A stretch of 64,000 bases of DNA, taken from the NCBI RefSeq assembly GCF_027579695.1, contig NC_083587.1:39680732-39744731 (forward strand). The letters run 5' to 3'. A model generated the notes under the pieces. The model saw only the letters and a list, made by a program, of their open reading frames with translations. It did not search any database and was not told the origin of the DNA. The stretch's first letter is position 1. Every line of letters begins with the position of its first letter. Origin of the DNA: Neoarius graeffei (Eukaryota > Chordata > Actinopteri > Siluriformes > Ariidae). The position numbers and the translations under genes are program-made. Positions 55,525-64,000 of the stretch are shown one piece after another.

Positions 55525-56409
55525 TTAATTAATTATAAGGAGCAGTCAATAGCATTTTTGGATTTAAAAATACAACACACAGAAGATGGGGATATCAAAA
55601 TAAAAGTACACAGAAAACCCACACACACCGACCAATATTTAAACTGGACTTCCGAACACCCCATAATGCACAAAATATCCGTAGTTAGAACATTACATGA
55701 ACGCACAGCAATAATTACAGATCCACAGGACAAAGAACAGGAGGAACAACATATACAACACGCACTGAAAGCATGTCAATATCCACAATGGGCAATATCC
55801 AAAGGGGCGGAACAGGTTAAAAACAACAAAACACAGAAGAAAGAGAAAAAACAAACTAACAAACAAGAACACAGGGGAGTAGTTACATTACCATACATCA
55901 GGGGAATAACTGAACGCATTCAAAGAGTAATGAGGAAACACAATGTTAACACACCTGTCAAACCACACACAACACTCCGTCAGATCCTGGTGCATCCCAA
56001 AGACAGAATACATCCGGACAACAGATGCAACACCATATATGAGATTCCATGTAAATTATGCAATAAAACTTATATTGGGGAGACAGGAAGGAGTTTCAGC
56101 ACAAGAAAACATGAACATAAGAAAGAGTGCGAAAAGGAGACAGCTACAAGACAAACCCGAACAATAAAAGAAAAGGCACAACAGGAAAATTATAAGTCAG
56201 CTATAACAGATCACTGTAAAAGGGAAAATCACATTATGGACTGGGGGAATGCCAGAGTCATCCGCACAGAAGATAACAAACATCAGCGCTGGATCAGGGA
56301 GGCCATGGAGATCCGTAAGCGAAGCCCGAGGACCATCAACCGGGATGAGGGAGCATACATGCTCTCCCACACCTGGAGTGCCATCTTGCAGGGGACAAAC
56401 AGACAGTAG
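55519..56409 (+). CDS. Penelope-like C-terminal ORF with GIY-YIG endonuclease, right copy
   Basis: 296 codons, extending 38 residues further 5' than the left copy (YKEQSIAFLDLKIQHTEDG, then KVHRKPTHTDQYLNW). The added part is the region just after the reverse-transcriptase catalytic motif in this group. The GIY-YIG motif is Tyr-Ile-Gly-Glu-Thr-Gly-Arg near residues 195-201. The ORF ends TAG at 56407-56409. The first ATG overlaps the first codon of the left copy, so the real 5' end is truncated and this start is probably not native. Confidence 0.88.
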   Translation: MHLINYKEQSIAFLDLKIQHTEDGDIKIKVHRKPTHTDQYLNWTSEHPIMHKISVVRTLHERTAIITDPQDKEQEEQHIQHALKACQYPQWAISKGAEQVKNNKTQKKEKKQTNKQEHRGVVTLPYIRGITERIQRVMRKHNVNTPVKPHTTLRQILVHPKDRIHPDNRCNTIYEIPCKLCNKTYIGETGRSFSTRKHEHKKECEKETATRQTRTIKEKAQQENYKSAITDHCKRENHIMDWGNARVIRTEDNKHQRWIREAMEIRKRSPRTINRDEGAYMLSHTWSAILQGTNRQ

Positions 56410-56505
56410 AAGGCGTGACCGACCTGTCAAACCAGACAGGAAGGCCACGCCTTCAGAAACAGCAGCTGATAAAAGATGCGTCACCAATTAACATCCGGTG
56501 ACACT

Positions 56506-56540
56506 CTGAGGAAGACGGAAGTTGTACGTCGAAACATGTC
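56506..56540 (+). ncRNA. Hammerhead-like ribozyme motif, right copy
   Basis: The core CTGAGGA (56506-56512) is followed by a 4-bp stem GACG/CGTC (56514-56517 with 56527-56530), then GAAA (56531-56534) and ACATGTC, ending in the GTC expected before the cleavage site. Penelope-like elements are known to carry minimal hammerheads with a self-complementary stem III such as ACATGT. Stem I is not convincing here. Confidence 0.5.
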
Positions 56541-56653
56541 AGGTAAACAAACCCAATAAATTAGATGTCTGATAAAAAAGAAAAAAAAAAAAAAAAAACT
56601 AACTATATTTAATATAAGACATAATGAACGTAATCGAAAGAATAGTTAGCAAT

Positions 56654-57694
56654 GTCAGAACTCCCCAAGCGACAAAAGATGGTGTACATACAACTTTTTT
56701 TCCTTCAAAAAAAGTGTGTGAATGATGTCTTCAGACACACTCTATATTAAGTTAGCTAATGTTATGTTACGCTTATTCATAGTAAGATCATGTTGGAATA
56801 TGATATTGCTTTGTAAACATCAAGTTAGTTAGCTATAGAAAATGAATGACTGTTTTTTTACGTTATTTCAAACGAACAGTCAGTCTACTACTGTACTTCT
56901 TCACTCAACACATAGAGCAGTAGAGAGGGGAGTGAAAACAAATTACAGAAAGAAGAAATAAGCTATCCGATTTTGTAATTAGAATTATAAATCAATTAGA
57001 ATTACAAATGGTTCATATGCCATTTTAATCTCTTAATACTTACGAAACAAGATTTGTCAAAGAAATGTTCGATTGTGAAACAAATTGTTGTAAAATAATT
57101 GTTCTGTTGTAAAAAAAAAAAAGAGTTCTACTGTAAAAATTGTTCTAATTATTGTTCTAAAATAAATGTGAAGACTTTGAATATGACGCCTTTAACTGTT
57201 TGTTCAGGTCCAAGGTGGTCTGTAATAGGAGCCACAGGGAGGGGTCCTGCAGGTGGCCAGCCTCATCCAGCACCCCCCTCCCAAAACAACAACAACAAAA
57301 AAAAACAGTAAACTTAGGGGAAATACTTACCTGAGTACTATCATTCCACCGATTTCGAGAGAGTTGTAATCAGGGGTCTTCAATCTTATCCACTAATGGC
57401 TGGTGTAGTTTACTGCATATATTAAGGAAGTACTGACTCGCATCTAAATAGCAGGCGTTAGCAGTGGGGTTTTTTTTAAGCAAATCACATAGTGATTCTA
57501 ATATAAAATATGATTTTATGTACAACAGTATACAATCAAATAAAAATGACATAGCAAGTCGATGTCATTATCAGACTACTGGCTGCTGCTGTTCAGCTAA
57601 ATCAAATAAAGCGGCGGCTACAATTATCGACAGTCCATAATTATCGACACCTTTTCAGATTTACCAATAAAAAAAACAATTTTACAAAGGTGAG
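56654..57694. other. No gene seen
   Basis: AT-rich. From about 57612 a motif AATTATCGACA is repeated, and its complement recurs at 62968-63018. An older DNA element may therefore surround the LTR retrotransposon. Confidence 0.35.
57690..57694. repeat. Target site duplication GTGAG (left)
   Basis: GTGAG here and at 62639-62643 flanks the LTR element exactly. Confidence 0.95.
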
Positions 57695-58006
57695 TGTGGC
57701 AGCGGGGGCGTGGTCAAGCATCGGTCTGTGACAGGAGGGTGGAGCCGGGGAAGGTGAGTGGCAGATTCGCTACACCTGACGGTAATTAACCTGTGTTTTG
57801 TGTGTGTTTTCCCAGTAAACCGCTCCCTATTTTAGGAGGCTGAGAGAGAGCAGAGGGAGCGCGACCCGGGAGTGGAGGCTGAGAGTGTGTCTGTGTGCTG
57901 CGGGTTCTTTTTAGACTGAAAAGTTTATTAATAAAATACGCTGTTACTACCTCCAAACGTTGTCCTGCCGTCCTCTGTGCTCCACCCACGCATTGTCCGC
58001 GCTACA
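57695..58006 (+). repeat. 5' LTR
   Basis: TGTGGCAGCGG... to ...GCGCTACA; begins TG and ends CA. Contains an AATAAA signal at 57930-57935. The G at the GGGGAAGGTGAG site (near 57755) is A in the 3' LTR. Confidence 0.97.
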
Positions 58007-58007
58007 G

Positions 58008-58025
58008 TGGTGCCGAAACCCGGGA
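58008..58025 (+). promoter_or_regulatory. Primer binding site, tRNA-Phe
   Basis: TGGTGCCGAAACCCGGGA, one base after the LTR, is complementary to the 3' end of vertebrate tRNA-Phe (CCCGGGTTTCGGCA plus CCA), from memory of that tRNA. Confidence 0.85.
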
Positions 58026-58053
58026 AAAGGTGGAGCACCAGTGCTACAGCTCC

Positions 58054-61000
58054 ATGGAATCCTCCCCGTTCGCGGACTTGGTCCACGCCCTCGCCACGGC
58101 TCAGCAGAGCCAGCACCAGGCACTCGTCACGCTCCGAACGGAGCAGGAGCGCCGCTTCGAAGCCCTGGTGCTGGCTCAACAGGAAGATCGAGAGGCGTTC
58201 CGGCGGCTCCTCGCGTCGGCGGGGTCCACCAGCGCCCCGGCCGCGGGCCCGTCTCCCCTCACTGTGACCAAGATGGGCCCGCAGGACGACCCCGAGGCTT
58301 TCATCACCTTGTTCGAGCAGGTCGCCGAAGCCTCGGGGTGGCCGATGGAGCAGCGCGCGGCGCGCCTCCTCCCCCTCCTGACTGGAGAGGCGCAGCTGGC
58401 CGCATTACAGCTCCCCGCCGACCGCCGGCTGGCCTACGCTGACCTTCGCCGGGCCGTCCTCCAGCGCGTGGGGCGCACGCCGGAGCAGCAGCGCCAGCGC
58501 TTCCGCGCGCTGCGGATGGAGGAAGCCGGCAGCCCGTTCGCGTTTGGCCAGCAGCTCCGGGACGCCTGCTGGTGGTGGCTGAGGGCCGAAGATCGCGACG
58601 CCGAGGGAATCATCGACCAGGTGGCGCTGGAACAGTTCGTTGCCCGCTTACCAGCCGGAACCGCGGAGTGGGTCCAGTGCCACCGCCCGGCGTCGCTGGA
58701 TCAGGCCGTAGGACTGGCGGAGGATCATCTGGCGGCTGTACCGGCGGCAGGACAACGGATGACATCGTCTTCTGTCTCCTCTTCTCTCTCTCTGTCTTCC
58801 CCCCCTCCTCCCGTGTCCCGTCCTCGCCCCATTCCCCCACCACGGAGGCGGGGGCCGGCCCCACCCCAGCCGGCCTGCCACACCCGTGGTGCCCTCCCGT
58901 TTCTCCCTTCTGTGTCTGTCTCTCCCCCCCCTCAGGTGAGTGAGCCCCAGAACACAGTTGCAGAGGGGAGGCCCGGGCCGGTTTGCTGGCGCTGCGGGGA
59001 ACCGGGCCACCTGCAGCAACAATGTGCAGCGATGGAGGTGGGGGCGGTGGTGCGGATCCCCGACGCGCCAGAGGTTGCCCTCGATCGGGCCGGAGCGTAT
59101 CGCATACCGGTAAGTGTACAAGGGGCTACATATCAGGCGTTGGTGGATTCAGGCTGCAATCAGACCTCGATCCGCCAAAGCTTGGTGCAAGACGAGGCAT
59201 TGGGGGGAGCACAAGGGGTGAAGGTGTTGTGTGTGCACGGGGATATTCACAGCTACCCGTTGGTGTCGGTCCACATATATTTTAGAGGGGAAAAATCTAT
59301 AGTGAAGGCGGCGGTTAATCCTCGCCTTACCCACTCTTTGATCTTGGGGACCGATTGGCCGGGATTTCGGGGTTTAATGGCACGCCTAGTAAAGAGTGGG
59401 TCCTGCCGGTTGACGGGGGAGGGTCCCGGTGTCGCTTTGGCTGGAGCGGCGGTCGCAGAGCCGTCTACGTCACCTCCGCGACAGGGTGAGGAGCCGCCGG
59501 CCCCTCCTCTTTCTATTGGGGAATCCCTCGTGGATTTCCCACTGGAACAATCGCGAGACGAGACTCTGCGACACGCGTTTGACCAAGTGAGAGTAATCGA
59601 TGGTCAAACGCTCCAGCCGAACGCCACCCCGTCCTTCCCCTATTTTTCCATTTTGAAGGATAGATTATATCGAGTGACGCAGGACACTCAGACGAAAGAG
59701 CGAGTCACCCAGTTATTAATTCCAAAGAGCCGCCGGGAATTGGTATTCCAGGCGGCCCACTTTAATCCCATGGCTGGACACCTCGGGCAGGATAAGACAC
59801 TCGCCCGGATAATGGCCCGATTCTATTGGCCGGGGATTCGCGGCGACGTCCGTAAGTGGTGTACGGCGTGCCGCGAATGCCAGTTAGTAAATCCAGCGGC
59901 CATTCCAAAAGCGCCCTTGCGCCCCCTACCATTAATCGAGACCCCGTTCGAAAGAATTGGGATGGATCTCGTTGGGCCATTAGATCGGTCAACACGAGGG
60001 TACCGCTTTATATTAGTCCTGGTGGACTATGCAACGCGATACCCGGAAGCGGTGCCTCTTCGCAATATCTCAGCACGCAGTATTGCAGAGGCCCTCTTCC
60101 ACGTCATCTCCCGGGTTGGAATCCCGAAAGAGATTCTGACTGACCAAGGCACCTCGTTTATGTCACGAACACTGAGCGAACTGTATGGGCTACTAGGTAT
60201 TAAGCCGATCCGCACCAGCGTTTATCACCCACAGACGGACGGTTTAGTTGAACGGTTCAATCGCACCCTCAAGAATATTATTAAAAAATTCGTAAGTGAG
60301 GACGCACGTAACTGGGATAAGTGGCTCGAACCCTTGTTGTTTGCAGTGCGAGAGGTCCCCCAAGCCTCCACGGGGTTTTCCCCGTTTGAATTATTATACG
60401 GGCGTAAGCCGCGCGGCATCTTAGATGTACTGCGGGAAAATTGGGAGGAGGGACCTTCACAGAGCAAAAACGAAATTCAGTACGTTATGGATCTGCGCGC
60501 AAAACTCCACACGCTCACCCACCTAACTCAGGAGAATTTGCGGCAGGCCCAGGAACGGCAAGTCCGCCTGTACAACAAGGGCACGCGCCTTAGAGAGTTC
60601 ACTCCGGGAGATAAGGTACTCGTCCTGTTGCCCACGTCGAGCTCCAAATTAATCGCCAAGTGGCAAGGACCCTTTGAGGTCACACGGCGAGTCGGGGACG
60701 TCGACTACGAGGTTAGGCGAACGGACAGGGAGGGGGCGCTACAGATCTACCACCTCAATCTGCTGAAACTCTGGAATGAGGAGGTCCCCGTGGCGTTGGT
60801 GTCGGTAGTTCCAGAGAAGGCGGAGCTGGGGCCGGAGGTCCCCAAAGGGTCATTGGCATCACGTACCTCTCCGGTCCCCTGTGGAGACCACCTCTCCCCG
60901 ACCCAACTCGCGGAGGTCGCCCAGTTGCAGGCCGAGTTTTCGGATGTGTTCTCGCCCCTGCCCGGTCGCACGAACCTCATAGAACACCACATAGAGACGC

Positions 61001-62421
61001 CCCCGGGGGTGGTAGTGCGTAGCCGCCCATATAGACTACCCGAACACAAAAAAAAGGTGGTTCGGGAAGAACTTCAGGCCATGCTTGAAATGGGCATCGT
61101 CGAGGAGTCCCACAGTGACTGGAGCAGCCCAGTGGTCTTGGTTCCCAAGGCCGACGGGTCGGTCCGGTTCTGTGTGGACTATAGAAAAGTCAACGCGGTG
61201 TCTAAATTCGACGCATACCCAATGCCTCGTATTGATGAGCTGCTCGATCGACTAGGCACGGCTCGCTTTTACTCGACACTGGATTTGACGAAGGGATATT
61301 GGCAGATCCCCTTGACTCCATTATCCCGAGAGAAAACGGCCTTTTCCACACCGTTCGGCTTACACCAGTTCGTCACACTTCCGTTTGGGCTGTTTGGGGC
61401 GCCCGCTACGTTTCAGCGGCTGATGGACCGGGTCCTCCGGCCGCACGCCACCTATGCGGCCGCGTACCTAGACGACATCATCATTTATAGCAATGACTGG
61501 CAGCGGCACCTGCAACACCTGAGGGCCGTCCTTAGGTCGCTGAGGCGGGCGGGACTCACTGCCAACCCGAAGAAGTGTGCGATTGGGCGGGTGGAAGTAC
61601 GGTATCTGGGCTTCCACTTGGGCAACGGGCAGGTGCGTCCCCAAATTAATAAGACTGCAGCGATTGCGGCCTGCCCGAGGCCCAAGACCAAAAAGGGGGT
61701 GAGACAGTTCCTGGGGCTGGCTGGCTACTATCGTAGGTTTATACCTAATTATTCGGACGTCACCAGCCCGCTGACTGACCTCACTAAAAAGGGGGCACCA
61801 GATCCGGTCCAGTGGACGGAGCAGTGCCAGCGGGCTTTCTCTGAGGTAAAGGCTGCACTGTGTGGGGGGCCATTCTTACACTCCCCTGACTTCTCTCTCC
61901 CTTTTTTGTTGCAGACGGATGCGTCGGACAGAGGGCTGGGGGCCGTTTTGTCCCAGCAGGTGGAGGGGGAGGACCGCCCAGTCCTATACATCAGCCGCAA
62001 GCTGTCAGTGCGTGAGGGGCGCTACAGCACCATTGAGAAGGAGTGCCTGGCGATCAAGTGGGCGGTCCTCGCCCTCCGTTACTACCTGCTGGGGCGCTCT
62101 TTCACCCTCTGTTCGGACCACGCGCCCCTCCAGTGGCTCCACCGCATGAAGGATGCCAACGCGCGGATCACCCGTTGGTATCTGGCACTCCAACCCTTCA
62201 ACTTCAAGGTGGTCCACAGGCCGGGGGCGCAGATGGTCGTGGCGGACTTCCTCTCCCGTCAAGGGGGGGGGGGGGAGTCGGCTGCGGGCCGGACGGGCGC
62301 CCGGCCTGAGTCGGGCGGTGGGGGTATGTGGCAGCGGGGGCGTGGTCAAGCATCGGTCTGTGACAGGAGGGTGGAGCCGGGGAAAGTGAGTGGCAGATTC
62401 GCTACACCTGACGGTAATTAA
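58054..62421 (+). CDS. Gag-Pol polyprotein, Gmr1-like retrotransposon
   Basis: 1455 residues from the ATG at 58054, the first Met after the primer site; the frame is also open back to 57895 inside the LTR. Order: Gag with a SCAN-like capsid segment (about 147-226), zinc knuckle CWRCGEPGHLQQQC (311), protease Asp-Ser-Gly (365), integrase zinc-binding H-H-C-C (about 569-606). Then the integrase triad D638, D697, E733 (D-D-35-E), a GPF-type tail (KWQGPFEV), reverse transcriptase with YLDD at about 1138, and RNase H starting at D1289 (TDASDRGLGAV). All key residues are present and there is no internal stop. The last ~32 codons lie in the 3' LTR. It would assemble particles and copy its RNA into DNA for integration. 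GC content is far above the flanks. Confidence 0.95.
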   Translation: MESSPFADLVHALATAQQSQHQALVTLRTEQERRFEALVLAQQEDREAFRRLLASAGSTSAPAAGPSPLTVTKMGPQDDPEAFITLFEQVAEASGWPMEQRAARLLPLLTGEAQLAALQLPADRRLAYADLRRAVLQRVGRTPEQQRQRFRALRMEEAGSPFAFGQQLRDACWWWLRAEDRDAEGIIDQVALEQFVARLPAGTAEWVQCHRPASLDQAVGLAEDHLAAVPAAGQRMTSSSVSSSLSLSSPPPPVSRPRPIPPPRRRGPAPPQPACHTRGALPFLPSVSVSPPPQVSEPQNTVAEGRPGPVCWRCGEPGHLQQQCAAMEVGAVVRIPDAPEVALDRAGAYRIPVSVQGATYQALVDSGCNQTSIRQSLVQDEALGGAQGVKVLCVHGDIHSYPLVSVHIYFRGEKSIVKAAVNPRLTHSLILGTDWPGFRGLMARLVKSGSCRLTGEGPGVALAGAAVAEPSTSPPRQGEEPPAPPLSIGESLVDFPLEQSRDETLRHAFDQVRVIDGQTLQPNATPSFPYFSILKDRLYRVTQDTQTKERVTQLLIPKSRRELVFQAAHFNPMAGHLGQDKTLARIMARFYWPGIRGDVRKWCTACRECQLVNPAAIPKAPLRPLPLIETPFERIGMDLVGPLDRSTRGYRFILVLVDYATRYPEAVPLRNISARSIAEALFHVISRVGIPKEILTDQGTSFMSRTLSELYGLLGIKPIRTSVYHPQTDGLVERFNRTLKNIIKKFVSEDARNWDKWLEPLLFAVREVPQASTGFSPFELLYGRKPRGILDVLRENWEEGPSQSKNEIQYVMDLRAKLHTLTHLTQENLRQAQERQVRLYNKGTRLREFTPGDKVLVLLPTSSSKLIAKWQGPFEVTRRVGDVDYEVRRTDREGALQIYHLNLLKLWNEEVPVALVSVVPEKAELGPEVPKGSLASRTSPVPCGDHLSPTQLAEVAQLQAEFSDVFSPLPGRTNLIEHHIETPPGVVVRSRPYRLPEHKKKVVREELQAMLEMGIVEESHSDWSSPVVLVPKADGSVRFCVDYRKVNAVSKFDAYPMPRIDELLDRLGTARFYSTLDLTKGYWQIPLTPLSREKTAFSTPFGLHQFVTLPFGLFGAPATFQRLMDRVLRPHATYAAAYLDDIIIYSNDWQRHLQHLRAVLRSLRRAGLTANPKKCAIGRVEVRYLGFHLGNGQVRPQINKTAAIAACPRPKTKKGVRQFLGLAGYYRRFIPNYSDVTSPLTDLTKKGAPDPVQWTEQCQRAFSEVKAALCGGPFLHSPDFSLPFLLQTDASDRGLGAVLSQQVEGEDRPVLYISRKLSVREGRYSTIEKECLAIKWAVLALRYYLLGRSFTLCSDHAPLQWLHRMKDANARITRWYLALQPFNFKVVHRPGAQMVVADFLSRQGGGGESAAGRTGARPESGGGGMWQRGRGQASVCDRRVEPGKVSGRFATPDGN
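62314..62326 (+). promoter_or_regulatory. Polypurine tract
   Basis: GGCGGTGGGGGTA directly before the 3' LTR. It is purine-rich but not pure; a longer G-run lies at 62263-62275. Confidence 0.6.
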
Positions 62422-62638
62422 CCTGTGTTTTGTGTGTGTTTTCCCAGTAAACCGCTCCCTATTTTAGGAGGCTGAGAGAGAGCAGAGGGAGCGCGACCCG
62501 GGAGTGGAGGCTGAGAGTGTGTCTGTGTGCTGCGGGTTCTTTTTAGACTGAAAAGTTTATTAATAAAATACGCTGTTACTACCTCCAAACGTTGTCCTGC
62601 CGTCCTCTGTGCTCCACCCACGCATTGTCCGCGCTACA
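62327..62638 (+). repeat. 3' LTR
   Basis: Same 312-bp length and sequence as the 5' LTR apart from one A/G difference. The polyprotein stop (62419-62421) is inside it. Confidence 0.97.
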
Positions 62639-62643
62639 GTGAG

Positions 62644-63195
62644 TTTCAGTTACAACAGTTATTGTTGGTTAATTAATCAACTGGAAGACACCCCCCCCCC
62701 CCCCCCCCCCTCGCCCTTTGATTTCGTCATCTGATGACACAGCTCATTACCTGAGATGGAATTTTTTTTTAGCACAATCAGCAATTTGAGGAAAACCCGG
62801 ACATGATCATCGCAGGTAAGCATGATGGAAAGATCATGGACACGTTTTTACTTATCAGATTCACAGATATTTCATGATCTCCTTGTTGAAACCTACTTTA
62901 TTTCTTACTCTTTCATTTGACAGTCGCCATTTTGTATCCAAACACACGTTTGAGAAGTCACATGAGGTGTCGATAATAGTGATCACTTTCACCGGTGTCC
63001 ACCATTATCGACACCCTGTGGAATTAAGGGATATTTACAACGGTTATGGATCGATCTTTGTGTAACATTGTTGAAGTAGATGAGGTACTTTAAACAAATA
63101 AAAGTGCTGTGATTTGTACTTTTTTTTTCTGATTCATAACAGAATGGAATGTTTATGTATTTCCTATTGCAATAAATAGAATTAGACCAGAATTA
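62644..63195. other. No gene; poly-C tract
   Basis: A run of 20 C at 62691-62710. TATCGACACC motifs near 62968-63018 complement those at about 57612-57655, as expected if an older element was split by the LTR insertion. Confidence 0.4.
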
Positions 63196-64000
63196 CAGTG
63201 GGGCAAAAAAGTATTTAGTCAGTCACCAATTGTGCAAGTTCTCCCACTTAAAAAGATGAGAGAGGCCTGTAATTTTCATCATAGGTACACTTCAACTATG
63301 AGAGACATTAATGAGAAAAAAAAATCCAGAAAATCACATTGTCTGATTTTTAAAGAATTTATTTGCAAATTATGGTGGAAAATAAGTATTTGGTCAATAA
63401 CAAAAGTTCATCTCAATACTTTGTTATACGTTATATCCTTTGTTGTCAGTGACAGAGGTCAAACGTTTTCTGTAAGTCTTCACAAGGTTTTCACACACTG
63501 TTGCTGGTATTTTGGCCCATTCCTCCATGCAGATCTCCTCTAGAGCAGTGATGTTTTGGGGCTGTCGCTGGGCAACACGGACTTTCAATTCCCTCCAAAG
63601 ATTTTCTATGGGGTTGAGGTCTGGAGACTGGCTAGGCCACTCCAGGACCTTGAAATGCTTCTTACGAAGCCACTCCTTCGTTGCCCGGGCGATGTGTTTG
63701 GGATCATTGTCATGCTGAAAGACCCAGCCATGTTTCATCTTCAATGCCCTTGCTGATGGAAGGAGGTTTTCACTCAAAATCTCACGATACATAGCCCCAT
63801 TCATTCTTTCCTTTACACGGATCAGTCGTCCTGGTCCCTTTGCAGAAAAACAGCCCCAAAGCATGATGTTTCCACCCCCATGCTTCACAGTAGGTATGGT
63901 GTTCTTTGGACGCAACTCAGCATTCTTTCTCCTCCAAACACGACAAGTTGAGTTTTTACCAAAAAGTTCTATTTTGGTTTCATCTGACCATATGACATTC
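63196..64000 (-). mobile_element. Tc1-like element E, cut by window end
   Basis: Starts TA then CAGTGGGGCAAAAAAGTATT (TA at 63194-63195), the usual end of a widespread fish Tc1 family different from A-D and B. The right end is outside the window. Confidence 0.9.
63424..63999 (-). CDS. Tc1 transposase, C-terminal part (element E)
   Basis: The minus-strand frame is open from the window edge to the stop at 63424. It includes the first catalytic Asp ([11 protein letters not shown]) and [17 protein letters not shown]. It then has the second Asp ([17 protein letters not shown]) and the Glu ([10 protein letters not shown]), so the DD34E triad is complete. The C-terminal [14 protein letters not shown] end is typical in length. 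The N-terminal DNA-binding half lies beyond the window, so I cannot say whether the gene is intact. Within the visible 192 codons there is no stop. Confidence 0.9.
   Translation of the reverse strand, partial: NVIWSDETKIELFGKNSTCRVWRRKNAELRPKNTIPTVKHGGGNIMLWGCFSAKGPGRLIRVKERMNGAMYREILSENLLPSARALKMKHGWVFQHDNDPKHIARATKEWLRKKHFKVLEWPSQSPDLNPIENLWRELKVRVAQRQPQNITALEEICMEEWAKIPATVCENLVKTYRKRLTSVTDNKGYNV

Larger units (their letters stand above)
54551..56606. mobile_element. Inverted pair of Penelope-like elements
   Basis: Left arm 54551-55520 (minus) and right arm 55634-56606 (plus) are reverse complements with the same encoded protein; the only length difference I see is the A/T tail (15 versus 18). 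The spacer is 113 bp and belongs to the 5' side of the right copy. AATAGTTAGCAAT occurs directly repeated at 54540-54552 and 56641-56653, which looks like a 13-bp target duplication around the compound. Both copies are 5'-truncated. Confidence 0.88.
57695..62638 (+). mobile_element. Complete Ty3/gypsy LTR retrotransposon, Gmr1-like
   Basis: 4944 bp with two 312-bp LTRs, a 5-bp target duplication GTGAG, a tRNA-Phe primer site, a purine tract and one uninterrupted gag-pol frame. Pol order is protease, integrase, reverse transcriptase, RNase H. This copia-like order within a gypsy-type Pol is the hallmark of the Gmr1-like group in deuterostomes. LTRs differ at a single site that I can find, so insertion is recent. 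Confidence 0.95.

Noticed and set aside
58572..59285. Overlapping frames within gag, and antisense frames at 58610-59121
   Set aside because: High GC lengthens chance frames; the gag-pol frame carries all the domains.

Overview
The window is vertebrate nuclear DNA, most likely from a teleost fish. The evidence is one spliced vertebrate gene with GT-AG introns, eight tRNA-derived V-SINE (Mermaid/DANA-type) insertions, several Tc1/mariner families, hAT-like and TTAA-flanked miniature elements, LINE fragments, a Penelope-like pair and a complete Ty3/gypsy element. A catfish-like genome is possible from the SINE type, but the species cannot be fixed from sequence alone. Nothing bacterial, and no CRISPR array or operon, is present.

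The only host gene I can support is lztfl1 (leucine zipper transcription factor like 1, BBS17). It lies on the + strand from the start codon at 4038 to the stop at 41530. Ten coding exons give 897 nt including the stop, a 298-residue protein, and all splice junctions and phases close without a break. Exon 1 carries only the initiator ATG. Intron 1 (about 11.2 kb) holds a 7.2-kb minisatellite of 63-bp units starting about 30 bp after the donor, and then one Tc1 element nested inside another. Introns 3 to 9 hold further Tc1 copies, hAT-like pairs, LINE pieces, a 169-bp tandem repeat and several TTAA-flanked elements with THAP-like or basic micro-ORFs.

Downstream of lztfl1 (41.5-64 kb) I see no host gene, only layered mobile DNA. 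It contains an element carrying THAP and SWIM/YqaJ-type exon fragments on opposite strands (42.5-44.0 kb), and a three-layer nest (44.4-46.2 kb). Further on are a Tc1 copy and a second copy of a TTAA element. Two Penelope-like GIY-YIG copies (54.55-56.61 kb) form a near-perfect 970-bp inverted repeat with hammerhead-like motifs, inside a 13-bp target duplication. Next comes a structurally complete LTR retrotransposon (57,695-62,638) and finally a Tc1 element cut by the window end.

The strongest points are four. The LTR element has 312-bp LTRs differing at one site, a 5-bp target duplication, a tRNA-Phe primer site, integrase placed before reverse transcriptase (Gmr1-like order), and a Gag with a SCAN-like domain. 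The Penelope pair is inverted. One Tc1 element (13,377-14,993) has an intact 339-residue DD34E transposase. Finally, there is a concentration of TTAA-flanked, AG-ended elements resembling the Xenopus T2/Kolobok group. All coordinates were read by eye; family names rest on remembered hallmarks, not on searches.
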